The notes under the pieces were generated by a model that saw only the letters and a list, made by a program, of their open reading frames with translations, searched no databases and was not told where the DNA came from. A stretch of DNA of 64,000 nt, taken from assembly GCA_028718185.1 (NCBI GenBank), contig JAQUMH010000001.1:901186-965185 (forward strand), given 5' to 3'. Position 1 is the first letter of the stretch. Each line of letters opens with the position of its first letter. A program made the position numbers and the translations under genes. Of the stretch, positions 9,293 through 19,154 are shown one piece after another. The DNA is from Elusimicrobiota bacterium (GTDB lineage Bacteria; Elusimicrobiota; UBA8919).

Positions 9293-10483
9293 TTATATAA
9301 TTTTCAATTCTTTACCGACTTTTTTTAATTTATCAAGGGCAAAATCAAGGTCTTGTTTTGAGAATATAGCAGACATTTGGATTCTTATCCTCGCGGAACC
9401 CTTTGGTACAATCGGATAAAAAAATCCTATTACATAAATACCTTCCTCTAACAGCCTTTCTGCCATTTTTATCGCAAGTTGAGATTCACCCAATAAAACC
9501 GGCATTATCGGGTGGTCACCAATTTTAATTTTAAAACCATTTTTTATCATGCCATACCTGAAATATTTTATATTTTCATGAAGTTTTTCTAATAATTCGG
9601 TTGATGATGAAACCATTTCCAATGCTTTTAATGAAGCTGAAGCAACTCCGGGAGCAAGAGTATTTGAAAACAGGTACGGACGTGAACGCTGCCGCAACAT
9701 ATTAATAATTTCTTTCCTGCCGCTGGTATAACCACCTGAAGCACCACCTAACGCTTTGCCCAGTGTTCCGGTTATTATGTCTATACTGTTCATTACATTG
9801 TTATATTCATGACTCCCGCGACCCGTTTTACCGATAACACCTACAGAATGAGAATCATCTATCATTACCATTGCTTTATATTTTTCGGCAAGATAACAGA
9901 TATCTTTTAATTTGGCAATTATGCCGTCCATGGAAAAAACACCATCGGTTGCAATCAATTTAAATCTTGCAGAAGATGCTTCATTTAACTTTGACTCCAA
10001 ATCAAACATATCGTTATTTGCATATCGCAACCTCTGCGCCTTGCATAATCTGATACCATCTATAATGCTTGCGTGGTTTAGCTGGTCACTGATGACAACA
10101 TCTTCTTCTGAAAGAATGGTTTCAAATAATCCTCCGTTTGCATCAAAGCAGGAAGAATATAATATTGTGTCTTCAGTTTTCAGAAATTCCGATATTTTAT
10201 TTTCAAGTTCTTTGTGAACTTCCTGTGTACCGCATATAAAACGTACTGATGAAAGTCCGTATCCCCATTTCTCAACTCCATCTTTTGCCGCTTTAACCAG
10301 TTCAGGATGCCCTGACAAACCGAGATAATTATTAGCACAAAGATTAAGAACTTTTCTGCCATCTTGAAGTGTTATCCAGGAACCCTGCGGGCTGGAAATT
10401 ACTCTTTCTTTTTTATAAAGATTGTCTGTTTTGATTTGATCGATTGTATCAGTTAAATATTTTTTAAATTGTTCAGTTAACAT
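9293..10483 (-). CDS. kbl: 2-amino-3-ketobutyrate CoA ligase (glycine C-acetyltransferase)
   Basis: A PLP-dependent alpha-oxoamine synthase that cleaves 2-amino-3-ketobutyrate with CoA to glycine and acetyl-CoA. The PLP lysine is K243 in [25 protein letters not shown] and [12 protein letters not shown] are family motifs. I chose the internal ATG at 10483 rather than a start 10 codons upstream because GGAAGGAG lies just before it; this yields 396 aa, close to E. coli Kbl. It begins 16 bp after the tdh stop, a classic tdh-kbl operon. Confidence 0.93.
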   Translation of the reverse strand: MLTEQFKKYLTDTIDQIKTDNLYKKERVISSPQGSWITLQDGRKVLNLCANNYLGLSGHPELVKAAKDGVEKWGYGLSSVRFICGTQEVHKELENKISEFLKTEDTILYSSCFDANGGLFETILSEEDVVISDQLNHASIIDGIRLCKAQRLRYANNDMFDLESKLNEASSARFKLIATDGVFSMDGIIAKLKDICYLAEKYKAMVMIDDSHSVGVIGKTGRGSHEYNNVMNSIDIITGTLGKALGGASGGYTSGRKEIINMLRQRSRPYLFSNTLAPGVASASLKALEMVSSSTELLEKLHENIKYFRYGMIKNGFKIKIGDHPIMPVLLGESQLAIKMAERLLEEGIYVIGFFYPIVPKGSARIRIQMSAIFSKQDLDFALDKLKKVGKELKII

Positions 10484-10499
10484 TTTCTCTCCTTCCAAC

Positions 10500-11534
10500 C
10501 TAATCCCATTCAAGTATCACTTTGCCGGAATTATGTGAACTCATTATTTTAAAGGCTTCTTTATAAAGCGATATCGGAAATCTATGGGTTATTACCGGAC
10601 TTATATCAAGACCGCTCAAAAGCATTGACGTCATTTTATACCATGTTTCGTACATTTCGCGGCCATAGATACCCTTGATGAAAAGTGATTTAAATATTAC
10701 CATATCCCAGTCAATAGCAGTTTTAGGCGGAAGAATTCCTAATAATGCAATCCGGCCGCCATGACACATATTAGCTAACATTGAGCGGAAAGCTTCGGCA
10801 CTTCCGGACATTTCCAGTCCGACATCAAACCCTTCTTTCATTCCTAATTCTTTTTGCGCATCTTCTATTTTTCTCTTAGAGACATCTACTGTAAGTGTTG
10901 CACCCATTTTTTTTGCAAGTTCCAGCCGGTAAGGATTAACATCTGTTATAACAACATATCTTGCACCCACATGCTTTGCTATTGCCACAGCCATACAACC
11001 TATAGGACCGGCGCCGGTTATTAACACATCTTCGCCGACTAAATCGAAAGATAATGCAGTGTGTGTTGCATTACCAAAGGGGTCAAAAATAGAAAGTTGT
11101 TCCATGGGTATTTTTTTATTTGCGTACCAGACATTGCTTACAGGAATACACAAATATTCTGCAAATGCGCCTGCACGATTAACCCCGACACCGGAAGTAT
11201 TCGGACATAGATGGCGCCGGCCAGCAAGACAGTTCCTGCACAATCCGCACACAAGATGTCCTTCACCGCTTACAACATCTCCTTTCTTAAAATCGTGAAC
11301 ATTGCTTCCTATTGACTCTATTGTACCCGCAAACTCATGTCCGATTATTAACGGTGTTTTAATATGTTTCTGCGCCCATTTATCCCAGTTGTAAATATGG
11401 ACATCAGTACCGCAAATTGCTGTTTTATTTATTTTTATCAGCACATCGTTGCTACCAACTTTAGGAATTGGTACTTGTTCCATCCAAATACCGGGCGCGC
11501 GACGGGATTTTACCAAAGCTTTCATTTTTTTCAT
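10500..11534 (-). CDS. tdh: L-threonine 3-dehydrogenase
   Basis: 344 aa, zinc-dependent medium-chain dehydrogenase that oxidises threonine to 2-amino-3-ketobutyrate with NAD. Catalytic zinc ligands C41, H66 and E67 and the structural zinc cysteines C96, C99, C102 and C110 are all present; the NAD-binding [13 protein letters not shown] motif follows. Pairing with kbl makes the threonine assignment firmer than sequence alone, since sorbitol dehydrogenases are related. An RBS-like AGGAG precedes the ATG. Confidence 0.93.
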   Translation of the reverse strand: MKKMKALVKSRRAPGIWMEQVPIPKVGSNDVLIKINKTAICGTDVHIYNWDKWAQKHIKTPLIIGHEFAGTIESIGSNVHDFKKGDVVSGEGHLVCGLCRNCLAGRRHLCPNTSGVGVNRAGAFAEYLCIPVSNVWYANKKIPMEQLSIFDPFGNATHTALSFDLVGEDVLITGAGPIGCMAVAIAKHVGARYVVITDVNPYRLELAKKMGATLTVDVSKRKIEDAQKELGMKEGFDVGLEMSGSAEAFRSMLANMCHGGRIALLGILPPKTAIDWDMVIFKSLFIKGIYGREMYETWYKMTSMLLSGLDISPVITHRFPISLYKEAFKIMSSHNSGKVILEWD

Positions 11535-11618
11535 ATATATCTCCTATTAACTACAAATTATAATATCTAAATACTAAATCCTAAATAAATTTTAATTTAC
11601 TAATTCTCTAATTAACTG

Positions 11619-11641
11619 GCACCATAAGATGGTGCAGCTAC
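11619..11641. repeat. Palindromic hairpin element, covarying stem
   Basis: GCACCAT (11619-11625), loop AAG, ATGGTGC (11629-11635), then AGCTAC. Architecture and tail match the copies at 6518 and 9192, but the stem bases differ on both arms, so the pairing rather than the sequence is kept. A CGGAC-rich stretch (about 11661-11678) follows it. Confidence 0.65.
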
Positions 11642-11686
11642 TTCTAACTTATGACCAAGGACGTCGGACTTCGGACGCTTTTGTCT

Positions 11687-14155
11687 CTACTTAATTATTG
11701 CTAATTTCTTTTTAACTGTTACTTTTTCATTTGTATCAAGTTCTCTAAGGTCAAGTATATAAAAATATATCCCGCTTGCTATATTTTTAGTATTCCAGAT
11801 AAACTCATATTTTGGCGGGGTCCTGGTTATTTCGTCATCTTTTACCAACTTGACTAATTCACCTGCAAGATTATAAATCCTAATTTTTGTGGTATGATTG
11901 GGATTCGGGACTGAATATCTTATTGTTATCTTATTAATTTTGCTTGGATTTGGATATGCATAAACATCTTTCTCTTTAAGTCCTATAAGTCTTACTACTG
12001 ATACAATTATCTGGTTTACTCCGACAAGATAGTCGTCTGCTACAGCATGGACCGTTATTGTATGTTCGCCTTTTGTATATTCGGTGGTGTCCCAAAAGTA
12101 TTCAGGGGTTTGTGATATCTTAACAAGTTTGGTGTCTATAAAATAGCGATATGATATAACAGAGCTGTTTGTCTCGGGATTCTTAGTGGCGCTTGCTGCA
12201 ATTTTTGCTGTTCCTCTCACAACTTCTCCATATGTTGGTGCAGTTATGGAAACAGTCGGTGATGGTTTGAAGAAGTTGTCGTACATCACCTTATCATACT
12301 TCGCTCTATCTTCTGTAGGTGAATCGTAGAGTTTAAATATTTCCAAACCAAGCCCGGCCATCTGAGGCGATGCTGCTCGCAGGTATTTTATCCATAAATC
12401 AATGTCGGGCGGTAGACCGTTATAGTCATCTCTGCCGCTAAGAATACCTATATTCTTCCCTTCAAGCCCGTAGAGTTTTATCCAGTCAATAAAATCCTTT
12501 ATATATGAGTTATATGGTCTGAACCCACGATAAATGTACATCTCTGCCGTATAAAGGTCCACCGCATCAGCTCCGCCTGAAATTACATCATCCATACTAC
12601 CGCCATAATAAGCAGCCATAACAAAAAAATTCGGGTATTGTTGTCTTACTCTTCTGAGGGCATTAATAGATTTTTGAGCCCGTGTATCACTGTCCCATGG
12701 AGCCCATTCATCAATATCTAATCCATAATATCCTTCCCTTGCAATCTTCAGATAATTTGCGTACATTTTTTCTTCAGTCTCAAGATACCAAATGCTAGTG
12801 ATTGTATATGTAGCAACCCTGACAGCGTAAGTAAACGGTATCGGTAATTTTCTTTTCCTTACCATAGTATCGTGCCATGACTTGTCAATATATATGTAAG
12901 CAGAAACAATTGAGGTTTCATGAAGTTGCTCGCCACCACCGGCAAACCATGAAATGATATATGGAGGATTCATAGGCGCAAGATTGGTATTTGGGAATAC
13001 TGCACCTTCATGAAAAAGCAGATTATTATTTGGTGGTGTCGCAGGAGTTGGGGTTTTAATACCCGGTGAATTTGATATTCCTGACCAGTTCGGAACATTA
13101 TCTGCTGTCTTTATTGCAAAATAATATTGGCTGTTAGGAGAAACCCCAAGTGCTACACATGATTGGTTTGCCCCGGCCCATCCGTCCGAGTTTTCAAACT
13201 TGTTCATTTCAATCGGAGTGGCTAAGTTCCAGTCTGACTCCGTTACTATCGGCAAAGAACGATATCTCATTTCATATTTTGAAACTCTGCCCGTATTGCC
13301 GTTACTACCTGGGGCAGTCCATGTAAGCGTGATTGAGGCAGGTGTTGTATTGCTTATAGCAAGATCATTTATCGCAGCCGGAGGTACTGAATCTGTTAAA
13401 GCAGGAGTCGTTCCGCTAGGTATATTTGATAATGCTGACCAATTAGGCACATCATCTGCAGTTTTTACTGCAAAGTAATATATCGTAGAAGGTGAAAGCC
13501 CGGCAACAACAAATTCTTCCTGACTGGATGGCTCTTTAGGTGTCGGTGTACCTGTGACTTGTGTCGCCGAATCCCAATTAATATCTGTTATCGGTGAAGT
13601 ATAATATCTTATGTCATATGGTATATATCTTGACGGCATACCTGCGGGACCCACATCAAGCGGAGCAGACCATTTAAGTTTAATTGATTTTGCTGTAGCG
13701 TTACTTGTTGCCAAATCGGTTATTGCCGCCGGTGGTGTTGTGTCTGTAAGAGCAAGCGTAGTGTTGCTCGGCGAATTTGACAGTCCAGACCAGTTAGACG
13801 CCTCATCTCCTGATTTTATTGCAAAGTAGTATTGTGTTGAAGGTGAAAGTCCGGTTACAATAAACGTTTCTACTGAACCGGCAGGTTTTGGATTTGGTTC
13901 ACTTGTTACCTGTGTTGCTGTACCCCAGGCAGATTCAGTAGTTATTGCGGAAACTGAATATCTTATATCATATTTAGTTGCCGAACCGGAGTAACCGTCA
14001 TTAATAGGAGCGCGCCATACTAGTGTAATTGACTTGGATGTCGGGTATCCGGTGATAAAATATGCTATTTTGGCAGGCGGGACTGTAGCAGCCATGATTT
14101 GAGTAGTATTAAAAATACTTGCGAGTAAGATAAACAACACATACATAACCGCCAT
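11687..14155 (-). CDS. Secreted protein: three FN3 domains, TIM-barrel-like domain, FlgD-like C-terminal domain
   Basis: After a signal peptide come three fibronectin type III modules of about 115 aa with repeated YYFAIK-x-x-D and NWSxLSN motifs, then a probable TIM-barrel region (GYYGLDIDEWAPWD, then FVMAAYYGGSMDD) that resembles glycoside hydrolase barrels without matching one I can name. An Ig-like module and a C-terminal YPNPSKINKITIRYSV...ASGIYFYIL...KKKLAIIK domain end the protein. That domain has the FlgD-Ig/sorting-domain shape shared with two other genes here. The open frame reaches 14179 with a TTG start; ATG at 14155 starts a better signal peptide, though no strong RBS is visible. 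Translation is probably coupled to the overlapping upstream oxidoreductase gene. Confidence 0.75.
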   Translation of the reverse strand: MAVMYVLFILLASIFNTTQIMAATVPPAKIAYFITGYPTSKSITLVWRAPINDGYSGSATKYDIRYSVSAITTESAWGTATQVTSEPNPKPAGSVETFIVTGLSPSTQYYFAIKSGDEASNWSGLSNSPSNTTLALTDTTPPAAITDLATSNATAKSIKLKWSAPLDVGPAGMPSRYIPYDIRYYTSPITDINWDSATQVTGTPTPKEPSSQEEFVVAGLSPSTIYYFAVKTADDVPNWSALSNIPSGTTPALTDSVPPAAINDLAISNTTPASITLTWTAPGSNGNTGRVSKYEMRYRSLPIVTESDWNLATPIEMNKFENSDGWAGANQSCVALGVSPNSQYYFAIKTADNVPNWSGISNSPGIKTPTPATPPNNNLLFHEGAVFPNTNLAPMNPPYIISWFAGGGEQLHETSIVSAYIYIDKSWHDTMVRKRKLPIPFTYAVRVATYTITSIWYLETEEKMYANYLKIAREGYYGLDIDEWAPWDSDTRAQKSINALRRVRQQYPNFFVMAAYYGGSMDDVISGGADAVDLYTAEMYIYRGFRPYNSYIKDFIDWIKLYGLEGKNIGILSGRDDYNGLPPDIDLWIKYLRAASPQMAGLGLEIFKLYDSPTEDRAKYDKVMYDNFFKPSPTVSITAPTYGEVVRGTAKIAASATKNPETNSSVISYRYFIDTKLVKISQTPEYFWDTTEYTKGEHTITVHAVADDYLVGVNQIIVSVVRLIGLKEKDVYAYPNPSKINKITIRYSVPNPNHTTKIRIYNLAGELVKLVKDDEITRTPPKYEFIWNTKNIASGIYFYILDLRELDTNEKVTVKKKLAIIK

Positions 14156-14171
14156 AAATATACCACATATT

Positions 14172-15227
14172 TTAGCCAAATTTTATTGCAACAGATTTAT
14201 TTGTCTCTGCAGATTTATAAAGTCCGTCAAACATTTTCAACATTGTTATACCCTGCTCTAAAGAAACTATGGGTTTTTTATTGTTTCGGATACAATCAAT
14301 AAAATGTTTAGCTTGTTCATCAAACTTGCTGTCTTCTCTTATTTCCGGCACAATAACTGACGGGCTACCTTCAATATATTTGATTAACTTCAATGGCGAG
14401 AATTCAGCACCGCCTTCAGTACCACACAAAACTGAAATGTTTTGAGTATTTTCACTGATATTTAATGCCCAGCTTATTTCTAAAGATAATGTAGCTCCGT
14501 TTTTAAATTTTATCAGTCCAACAGCTAAATCTTCTACATCAAAAGTTGTACCCTTTCTTTTGGATTGCCCAAAACCCGAATCTCTTAATCCTTTTGAACC
14601 AAACTCATCATATGTTGCACCAAAAACTTCTACCGGTTCAGGACAACCCATTTCCCACCAGGCAAGATCTATCGCATGAACACCAATATCAATAAGAGAA
14701 CCCCCACCTGAACATTTCTTAGTTGTAAACCAACTGCCTATGCCGGGTATTCCATGCCTTCTTAGCAGTTTTACCTTGGCATAATATATTTTGCCAAGCT
14801 CATTTTTATCTATTAATTTCTTTAAATATTGAGCTTCACTTCCAAATCTGCACACTTGTGCAATCATGAATATTTTTTTGCTTTTTGCCAAAGGACCTGC
14901 AATTTTTTCCGCCTCTTCTGCATTTATACTTAGCGGTTTTTCGCATATTACATGTTTGCCTGACTCAAGTACCTTTATTATCTGCGGCACATGTAAAAAG
15001 TTCGGCGTGCATACACTTACCGCATCAAGTTCATCAAGTGCAAGCATCTCTTCTAATTTTGTAAATTTTTTGGGTATGTTATATTCATTAGCGATTTTGT
15101 CCAATAATTCTTCATTAAGATCACATAATGCCAATACCTTTACTCCTTCTATTTTTTGATAACCTTTTATGTGCTGCCATGCCGGCCAGCCTGCCCCGAT
15201 TAATCCCACATTAATTTGCTTTGACAT
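14172..15227 (-). CDS. Gfo/Idh/MocA family oxidoreductase
   Basis: 351 aa. The N-terminal Rossmann fold has VGLIGAGWPAWQHIKGY, and the family motif ICEKPLS appears near residue 95-100 (nicotinamide-site lysine). The C-terminal alpha/beta domain begins around FGSEAQYLKKLID, with a GGGSLIDIGVHAIDLAWWEMG catalytic-helix segment. Such enzymes oxidise or reduce sugars or cyclitols with NAD(P). A GGAGAG precedes the ATG. It lies 38 bp downstream of a PilZ gene and overlaps the secreted FN3 gene. Confidence 0.9.
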   Translation of the reverse strand: MSKQINVGLIGAGWPAWQHIKGYQKIEGVKVLALCDLNEELLDKIANEYNIPKKFTKLEEMLALDELDAVSVCTPNFLHVPQIIKVLESGKHVICEKPLSINAEEAEKIAGPLAKSKKIFMIAQVCRFGSEAQYLKKLIDKNELGKIYYAKVKLLRRHGIPGIGSWFTTKKCSGGGSLIDIGVHAIDLAWWEMGCPEPVEVFGATYDEFGSKGLRDSGFGQSKRKGTTFDVEDLAVGLIKFKNGATLSLEISWALNISENTQNISVLCGTEGGAEFSPLKLIKYIEGSPSVIVPEIREDSKFDEQAKHFIDCIRNNKKPIVSLEQGITMLKMFDGLYKSAETNKSVAIKFG

Positions 15228-15265
15228 GATAAACTCTCTCCTTTTATAAACTTGTGCTGATACTA

Positions 15266-15619
15266 TTAAATACTTTTGACATACTCTTCAATTATTTTTT
15301 TGTCTTCAAAACTAATCCTATTAAACTCAATACCTATGCCTTCCACAAAGTTATCATTGCTAATCTGCTGTCTAATTATTTTTCCTATTAAACGTATCGG
15401 TCTTTCTGCGTTAGGCAGTTTAAATCTTAGATAAATCTCAGAGCCTACATCAAATGAAACTGATGATTCTAAAAAAATACCACCGACACTAATATCGCTG
15501 GCATAGAGACATATAACTCCTTTACCTCTCTGCCTGGTTTGATTATTAGTTCCCTCAACAAAAATCTCCGTATCAATCGGAGCTCTGGGGTATTTCCTTT
15601 TTTCTATAATATCTTCCAT
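15266..15619 (-). CDS. PilZ-domain protein (c-di-GMP receptor)
   Basis: 117 aa, a single PilZ domain. Both ligand motifs are present: RKYPR (R8 to R12) and DISVGGI (D/N-x-S-x-x-G), separated by a beta-strand linker, with a C-terminal helix EDKKIIEEYVKSI. It likely binds cyclic di-GMP and passes the signal to an unknown partner. Close paralogue of the next gene upstream, so a tandem duplication. GGGAG precedes the ATG. Confidence 0.88.
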   Translation of the reverse strand: MEDIIEKRKYPRAPIDTEIFVEGTNNQTRQRGKGVICLYASDISVGGIFLESSVSFDVGSEIYLRFKLPNAERPIRLIGKIIRQQISNDNFVEGIGIEFNRISFEDKKIIEEYVKSI

Positions 15620-15659
15620 AATCTCCCAATTTCCTTCTTTCTCTATTTACGTAAATCAC

Positions 15660-16034
15660 TCATATTTGAACAACATAATCCTCAACTATTTTAACATACT
15701 CCTCAATCAATTTTTTATCTTCAAAACCAACCCCATTAAATTCAACCCCTATACCTTCTACATAGTTATCCCCATTAAATTGTTGTCTAACTATCTTTCC
15801 TACCAGATGTATTGGTTTTTCAGCATTAGGTAGTTTGAAACGAGTGCTTATTTCAGAACCTACATCAAATGTAACCGGTGATGCTAATGATATTCCCCCG
15901 ACACTAATATCGCTGGTATAAAAACATATATCTCTTTTACCTGTTTGTCTGTTTTTATAGTTACTTTCTTCAATATAAATCTCTATATAAATCGGTACTC
16001 TAATGTATTTTCTTTTTTCTTTAACATCATCCAT
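15660..16034 (-). CDS. PilZ-domain protein, paralogue of the neighbour
   Basis: 124 aa with RKYIR (R8 to R12) and DISVGGI, so c-di-GMP binding residues are retained. It shares most of its sequence with the following gene and is longer by a short C-terminal tail. First gene of the operon driven by the promoter at 16119-16147; GAAGGAGG lies just before the ATG. Confidence 0.88.
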   Translation of the reverse strand: MDDVKEKRKYIRVPIYIEIYIEESNYKNRQTGKRDICFYTSDISVGGISLASPVTFDVGSEISTRFKLPNAEKPIHLVGKIVRQQFNGDNYVEGIGVEFNGVGFEDKKLIEEYVKIVEDYVVQI

Positions 16035-16118
16035 GATTCCTCCTTCTCTTTCATTCTCTAATTACACAAATCACCTGAATTTTAGCAATAATAATATCCT
16101 TTTGCACTTTTAGGTTAA

Positions 16119-16147
16119 AGTATATCAAAAATAGACAAAAAAATCAA
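16119..16147 (-). promoter_or_regulatory. Sigma-70-type promoter of the PilZ operon
   Basis: Minus strand: TTGATT (16147-16142), 17-nt spacer, TATACT (16124-16119). It lies immediately after a terminator for the preceding operon and about 85 bp before the first PilZ start codon. Confidence 0.65.
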
Positions 16148-16148
16148 T

Positions 16149-16176
16149 AAAAAAACGACCGTTAACAACCCGGTCA
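16149..16176 (-). terminator. Intrinsic terminator of the ECF-sigma operon
   Basis: Read on the minus strand, GACCG (16175-16171), a 9-nt loop and CGGTC (16161-16157) are followed by G and seven consecutive T residues. It lies about 130 bp downstream of the last gene of the sigma-factor operon. Confidence 0.7.
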
Positions 16177-16306
16177 TTTTGTCTTTTGTAACAATATCCC
16201 TTTTACTTTATATAATACCAAAAGAGTTACTTAATTAGTGAGCATTAACAAGCGATCTAATTTGTCTATAAGAACAGACAATATCAATCTGGCAAATTAA
16301 CATTTA

Positions 16307-17866
16307 TTAGTTAGCTGCCATATTATTTTTTCTTCCTACTTTTATTTTAAATAAGAAAAATGGCCGGATATACTTATATTTTGCATCTTCCTGATATCTA
16401 AACAACAGTGGAAGAATAGTAATAGATTTTGTTTTTTCTGTTTTGGTTTCAACGGACTTAGAATCATAAATTAGCCCCGGTAACCCAAAAATTGTCCCTA
16501 TTTTTAGTCTTTGTTGTTTTTTATCTCCCCTGGAACTATAACCATAATGGAATAATGGTAAAAAATCAATATTTTTATTATTATCTTTTTTGAGATTATA
16601 TTTTACACTTTCATCATATCCAAACAACAGAGGAAGAATAAAAAAAGATTTCGTTTTATCAGATTTGGTCTCAACGGATTCAGAATGAAAAATAGCCCCT
16701 GCCACTATGTTTAGTTTTGCTTCTTTTTTATCTTCCTTGGAACTATAACTATAGCCGGTTAATAGAGGAAAGATAACAATATCTTTTCTTTTATCACTCT
16801 TAGTCTCAACAGATTGGGAACCAAAAATTAACCCTAATCCCATGTATAGTTCCTTTTCTTTTTTATCTCCCTTGGAACCATATCTATAGTCGACTAACGG
16901 GAAAAAACTGATATTTTTATCATCTTTTTTAAGGTTATATTCTCCAAGTGGCCAGAGAAAATTACCTGACTTGTCAAAATCGCTTTTATAATATAAAGGC
17001 CAAAATTTAGTAAAACTATATAAAGGATTAAATCTTATGAAAGATTTTTCATCTTTAATACCAAATTGTAGCATCAAAGGAACCAAACTATAAATTTTAT
17101 TATTTTCATTTCTTTGGTAACTAAAAATCGGCATTAATTCTGTTTTTGCTTTTGAAGTAGATGTGTAAATAGAAAATAAAGGATTTACTATACTTAGGTC
17201 CGATTCAACTCGTACAAAATCCGATGTATGAAAATCAGTGCTACTTGTATTTATGCTCATATTTGTTTCTGTTTTATCGGGTCTAATATTTGTTGTTTTT
17301 ATTCTTATTAATGATGATGGAATTATTAAAGGATTTAATATTGCTAAGTCCTTACTTAAATTGTTACGACTCGCAGATTTCTCAGAAACGAACAGCGGTA
17401 AACAACCCCAAGCTGTTACACTTTCCTTGCTCGTTTTATAGTTATAATATCCACTAAGTAATGGAACTAAAATTGCATATTTACGAAGAGTAAGTTCTCC
17501 TTCATCTTTAACATAATATTTTTTATACCAAGAAAGTAACAATATAGAAGAATAATTCCATTCTTCAAGACCATCTTTATGATACAGTTTATACCCGCCT
17601 AAAATCGGCCAGATAAATAGTTTCTTGTCATTTGTGTATTGATTGTATTTATATGTAAAAATCGGTGGGACAAGCGTAGTGCGAGTATATTTCGGTTTTT
17701 CTTTTTCAACATATTCCGGTTTTTCCTTTTCAATATAAGGAACGTTTTTGTATATTCTACCAAGAATATCATAAAAACCGGTTGATTGCAGTTGTTTTTC
17801 TTCTTGTGCCAGTAAATAAAAATTGGAAATAACAATTAAGCCAAATATTAAACATTTTTTAAACAT
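16307..17866 (-). CDS. Secreted/outer-membrane repeat protein, unknown function
   Basis: I chose the ATG at 17866 because GAGGAGGGG lies directly upstream and the protein then opens with a signal peptide (MFKKCLIFGLIVISNFYLLAQ). The 519 aa are rich in aromatic residues and lysine. They are built of repeats around xxPLLxGY or FPLxxY strands; three late modules share SVETKSDKTKS followed by PLLFGY. The alternating pattern suggests many amphipathic beta-strands, as in an outer-membrane barrel or beta-sheet array. No family recognised. Last gene of the ECF operon, so a candidate envelope-stress output. Confidence 0.75.
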   Translation of the reverse strand: MFKKCLIFGLIVISNFYLLAQEEKQLQSTGFYDILGRIYKNVPYIEKEKPEYVEKEKPKYTRTTLVPPIFTYKYNQYTNDKKLFIWPILGGYKLYHKDGLEEWNYSSILLLSWYKKYYVKDEGELTLRKYAILVPLLSGYYNYKTSKESVTAWGCLPLFVSEKSASRNNLSKDLAILNPLIIPSSLIRIKTTNIRPDKTETNMSINTSSTDFHTSDFVRVESDLSIVNPLFSIYTSTSKAKTELMPIFSYQRNENNKIYSLVPLMLQFGIKDEKSFIRFNPLYSFTKFWPLYYKSDFDKSGNFLWPLGEYNLKKDDKNISFFPLVDYRYGSKGDKKEKELYMGLGLIFGSQSVETKSDKRKDIVIFPLLTGYSYSSKEDKKEAKLNIVAGAIFHSESVETKSDKTKSFFILPLLFGYDESVKYNLKKDNNKNIDFLPLFHYGYSSRGDKKQQRLKIGTIFGLPGLIYDSKSVETKTEKTKSITILPLLFRYQEDAKYKYIRPFFLFKIKVGRKNNMAAN

Positions 17867-17892
17867 ACCATCCCCTCCTCTTAAAATTTGGG

Positions 17893-18564
17893 TCATCTTT
17901 CTACTAACAGTTTTGCCCCTTTAGGTATAGAAACTTCAAATTCTTCTTTTTTTATTTCCTCATCTATTTTAATATTATTAAAATTAATCACCATAACTGA
18001 TTCGTATTCAGAATTTAAAACTTCAATCTTTTTTATCAGCCAGCTTTTTTCTTCTACCCAGAGTTTAACTGATGTGAATTGGTTGTTCTGATAATTCTTT
18101 TTGAAATATGATTGTAGAACAAAAGTTTTTATTTTATCGTTTTTAGTGAGAGTTTCCAACAGTTTTACTGTGTCAATATCATATAAACTGAACTGCGGAA
18201 AAAACTGAGTGATTTCACCCGATGCGGCTGACGATGAAACAGTTTTAATTATCTGGTTTTTAAATGGGTCATAATCATAAACATATTGCCCGGTACACAA
18301 ATTAAATATATTGTAATTTTTGCCTTTAACATTTAAATTTAAAGATATTTTCCATTTGTTAGGTTTTTCTACTATGATATTACCGGTAACTTTATCGTAC
18401 GGATAAACCTTGCATTCTATTTGCGCATTAAAACTTTTCAATTCACCATATTTTTTAAGCGTCTGCTGATATATAGATGTAGCATCTGTTTTTGTTTCTG
18501 AAAAAATATTTGAATTGGCAATAAAAACGATTAAAATAGAAGTAAAAATAAATATTTTTTTCAT
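17893..18564 (-). CDS. LolA-like periplasmic lipoprotein-carrier family protein
   Basis: 223 aa with an N-terminal signal peptide ending near SNIFSET. The body fits the LolA/LolB-like half-barrel: an initial helix (YQQTLKKYGELKSFNAQI), then IIVEKPNKWKI, YVYDYDPFKNQI and the late WLIKKIEVLNSEYESVMVINFNNIKID. This is the layout of LolA-like factors encoded beside sigma/anti-sigma genes, where some act as envelope sensors such as RseB. Its ATG overlaps the anti-sigma stop by 4 bp. Confidence 0.75.
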   Translation of the reverse strand: MKKIFIFTSILIVFIANSNIFSETKTDATSIYQQTLKKYGELKSFNAQIECKVYPYDKVTGNIIVEKPNKWKISLNLNVKGKNYNIFNLCTGQYVYDYDPFKNQIIKTVSSSAASGEITQFFPQFSLYDIDTVKLLETLTKNDKIKTFVLQSYFKKNYQNNQFTSVKLWVEEKSWLIKKIEVLNSEYESVMVINFNNIKIDEEIKKEEFEVSIPKGAKLLVER

Positions 18565-19148
18565 AATTTATTATTCTCCCCCTTTTTCTTAGGTATATTT
18601 CTTTTATTTATAATTAATTTATTAAATTCACATAATTGTATCATTATTTGTCTTAATGCCTGTTGTTGTTCAATAGTTGAAAAGTCTTCTGTTTTTTCAG
18701 AAACTAACATTGCTTTTATTAAATTTGCAGACATTTCCGGGGTATAAGCAATGGAACCGGCTGATACTGACATATAAGATTGTTTTTTATACTTGAATTT
18801 GGTCCCCAGATAAAAGAACAAACCGGCAACGATTAATAAAATAGGCACCCTTATCAAAACAAGTTTATAAATTTTAAAATCCGGTAATCTTAATATCGGC
18901 AATTGAAATGTGAATTTCCTGGATTTTTCTTGTTCTTTTATTTTCTCCTGTATTTTTGCCCATATATATTCAGGAGCTTCTTTTTTGTGTAGTAACTCCA
19001 GTTTATTTTGTAAATTGTTTAATAAATCATATCCGCTCTTGCAGGAATCACATTCTTTTAAGTGATTTTCTAATTCTTCTTTTTTTTCTTTATTTAATTC
19101 GTAATCAATGTAGCCTGAAATTAATTCTTTATAATGATTACATTTCAT
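18561..19148 (-). CDS. Zinc-finger anti-sigma factor, membrane anchored
   Basis: 195 aa. Residues 1-40 form a ZAS/mycothiol-type zinc finger: an early Cys3 followed by HLKECDSC (H-x3-C-x2-C). A single transmembrane helix (VPILLIVAGLFFYLG) follows at about residues 104-118, leaving a ~75-aa extracytoplasmic tail. It probably sequesters the ECF sigma factor encoded 6 bp upstream. The extracytoplasmic tail would sense envelope state with the LolA-like protein. Confidence 0.85.
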   Translation of the reverse strand: MKCNHYKELISGYIDYELNKEKKEELENHLKECDSCKSGYDLLNNLQNKLELLHKKEAPEYIWAKIQEKIKEQEKSRKFTFQLPILRLPDFKIYKLVLIRVPILLIVAGLFFYLGTKFKYKKQSYMSVSAGSIAYTPEMSANLIKAMLVSEKTEDFSTIEQQQALRQIMIQLCEFNKLIINKRNIPKKKGENNKL

Positions 19149-19154
19149 CTTTTA

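Noticed and set aside
14155-14179. TTG start at 14179 for the FN3 protein
   Set aside because: ATG at 14155 gives a more typical signal peptide; the longer form cannot be excluded since neither has a strong RBS.
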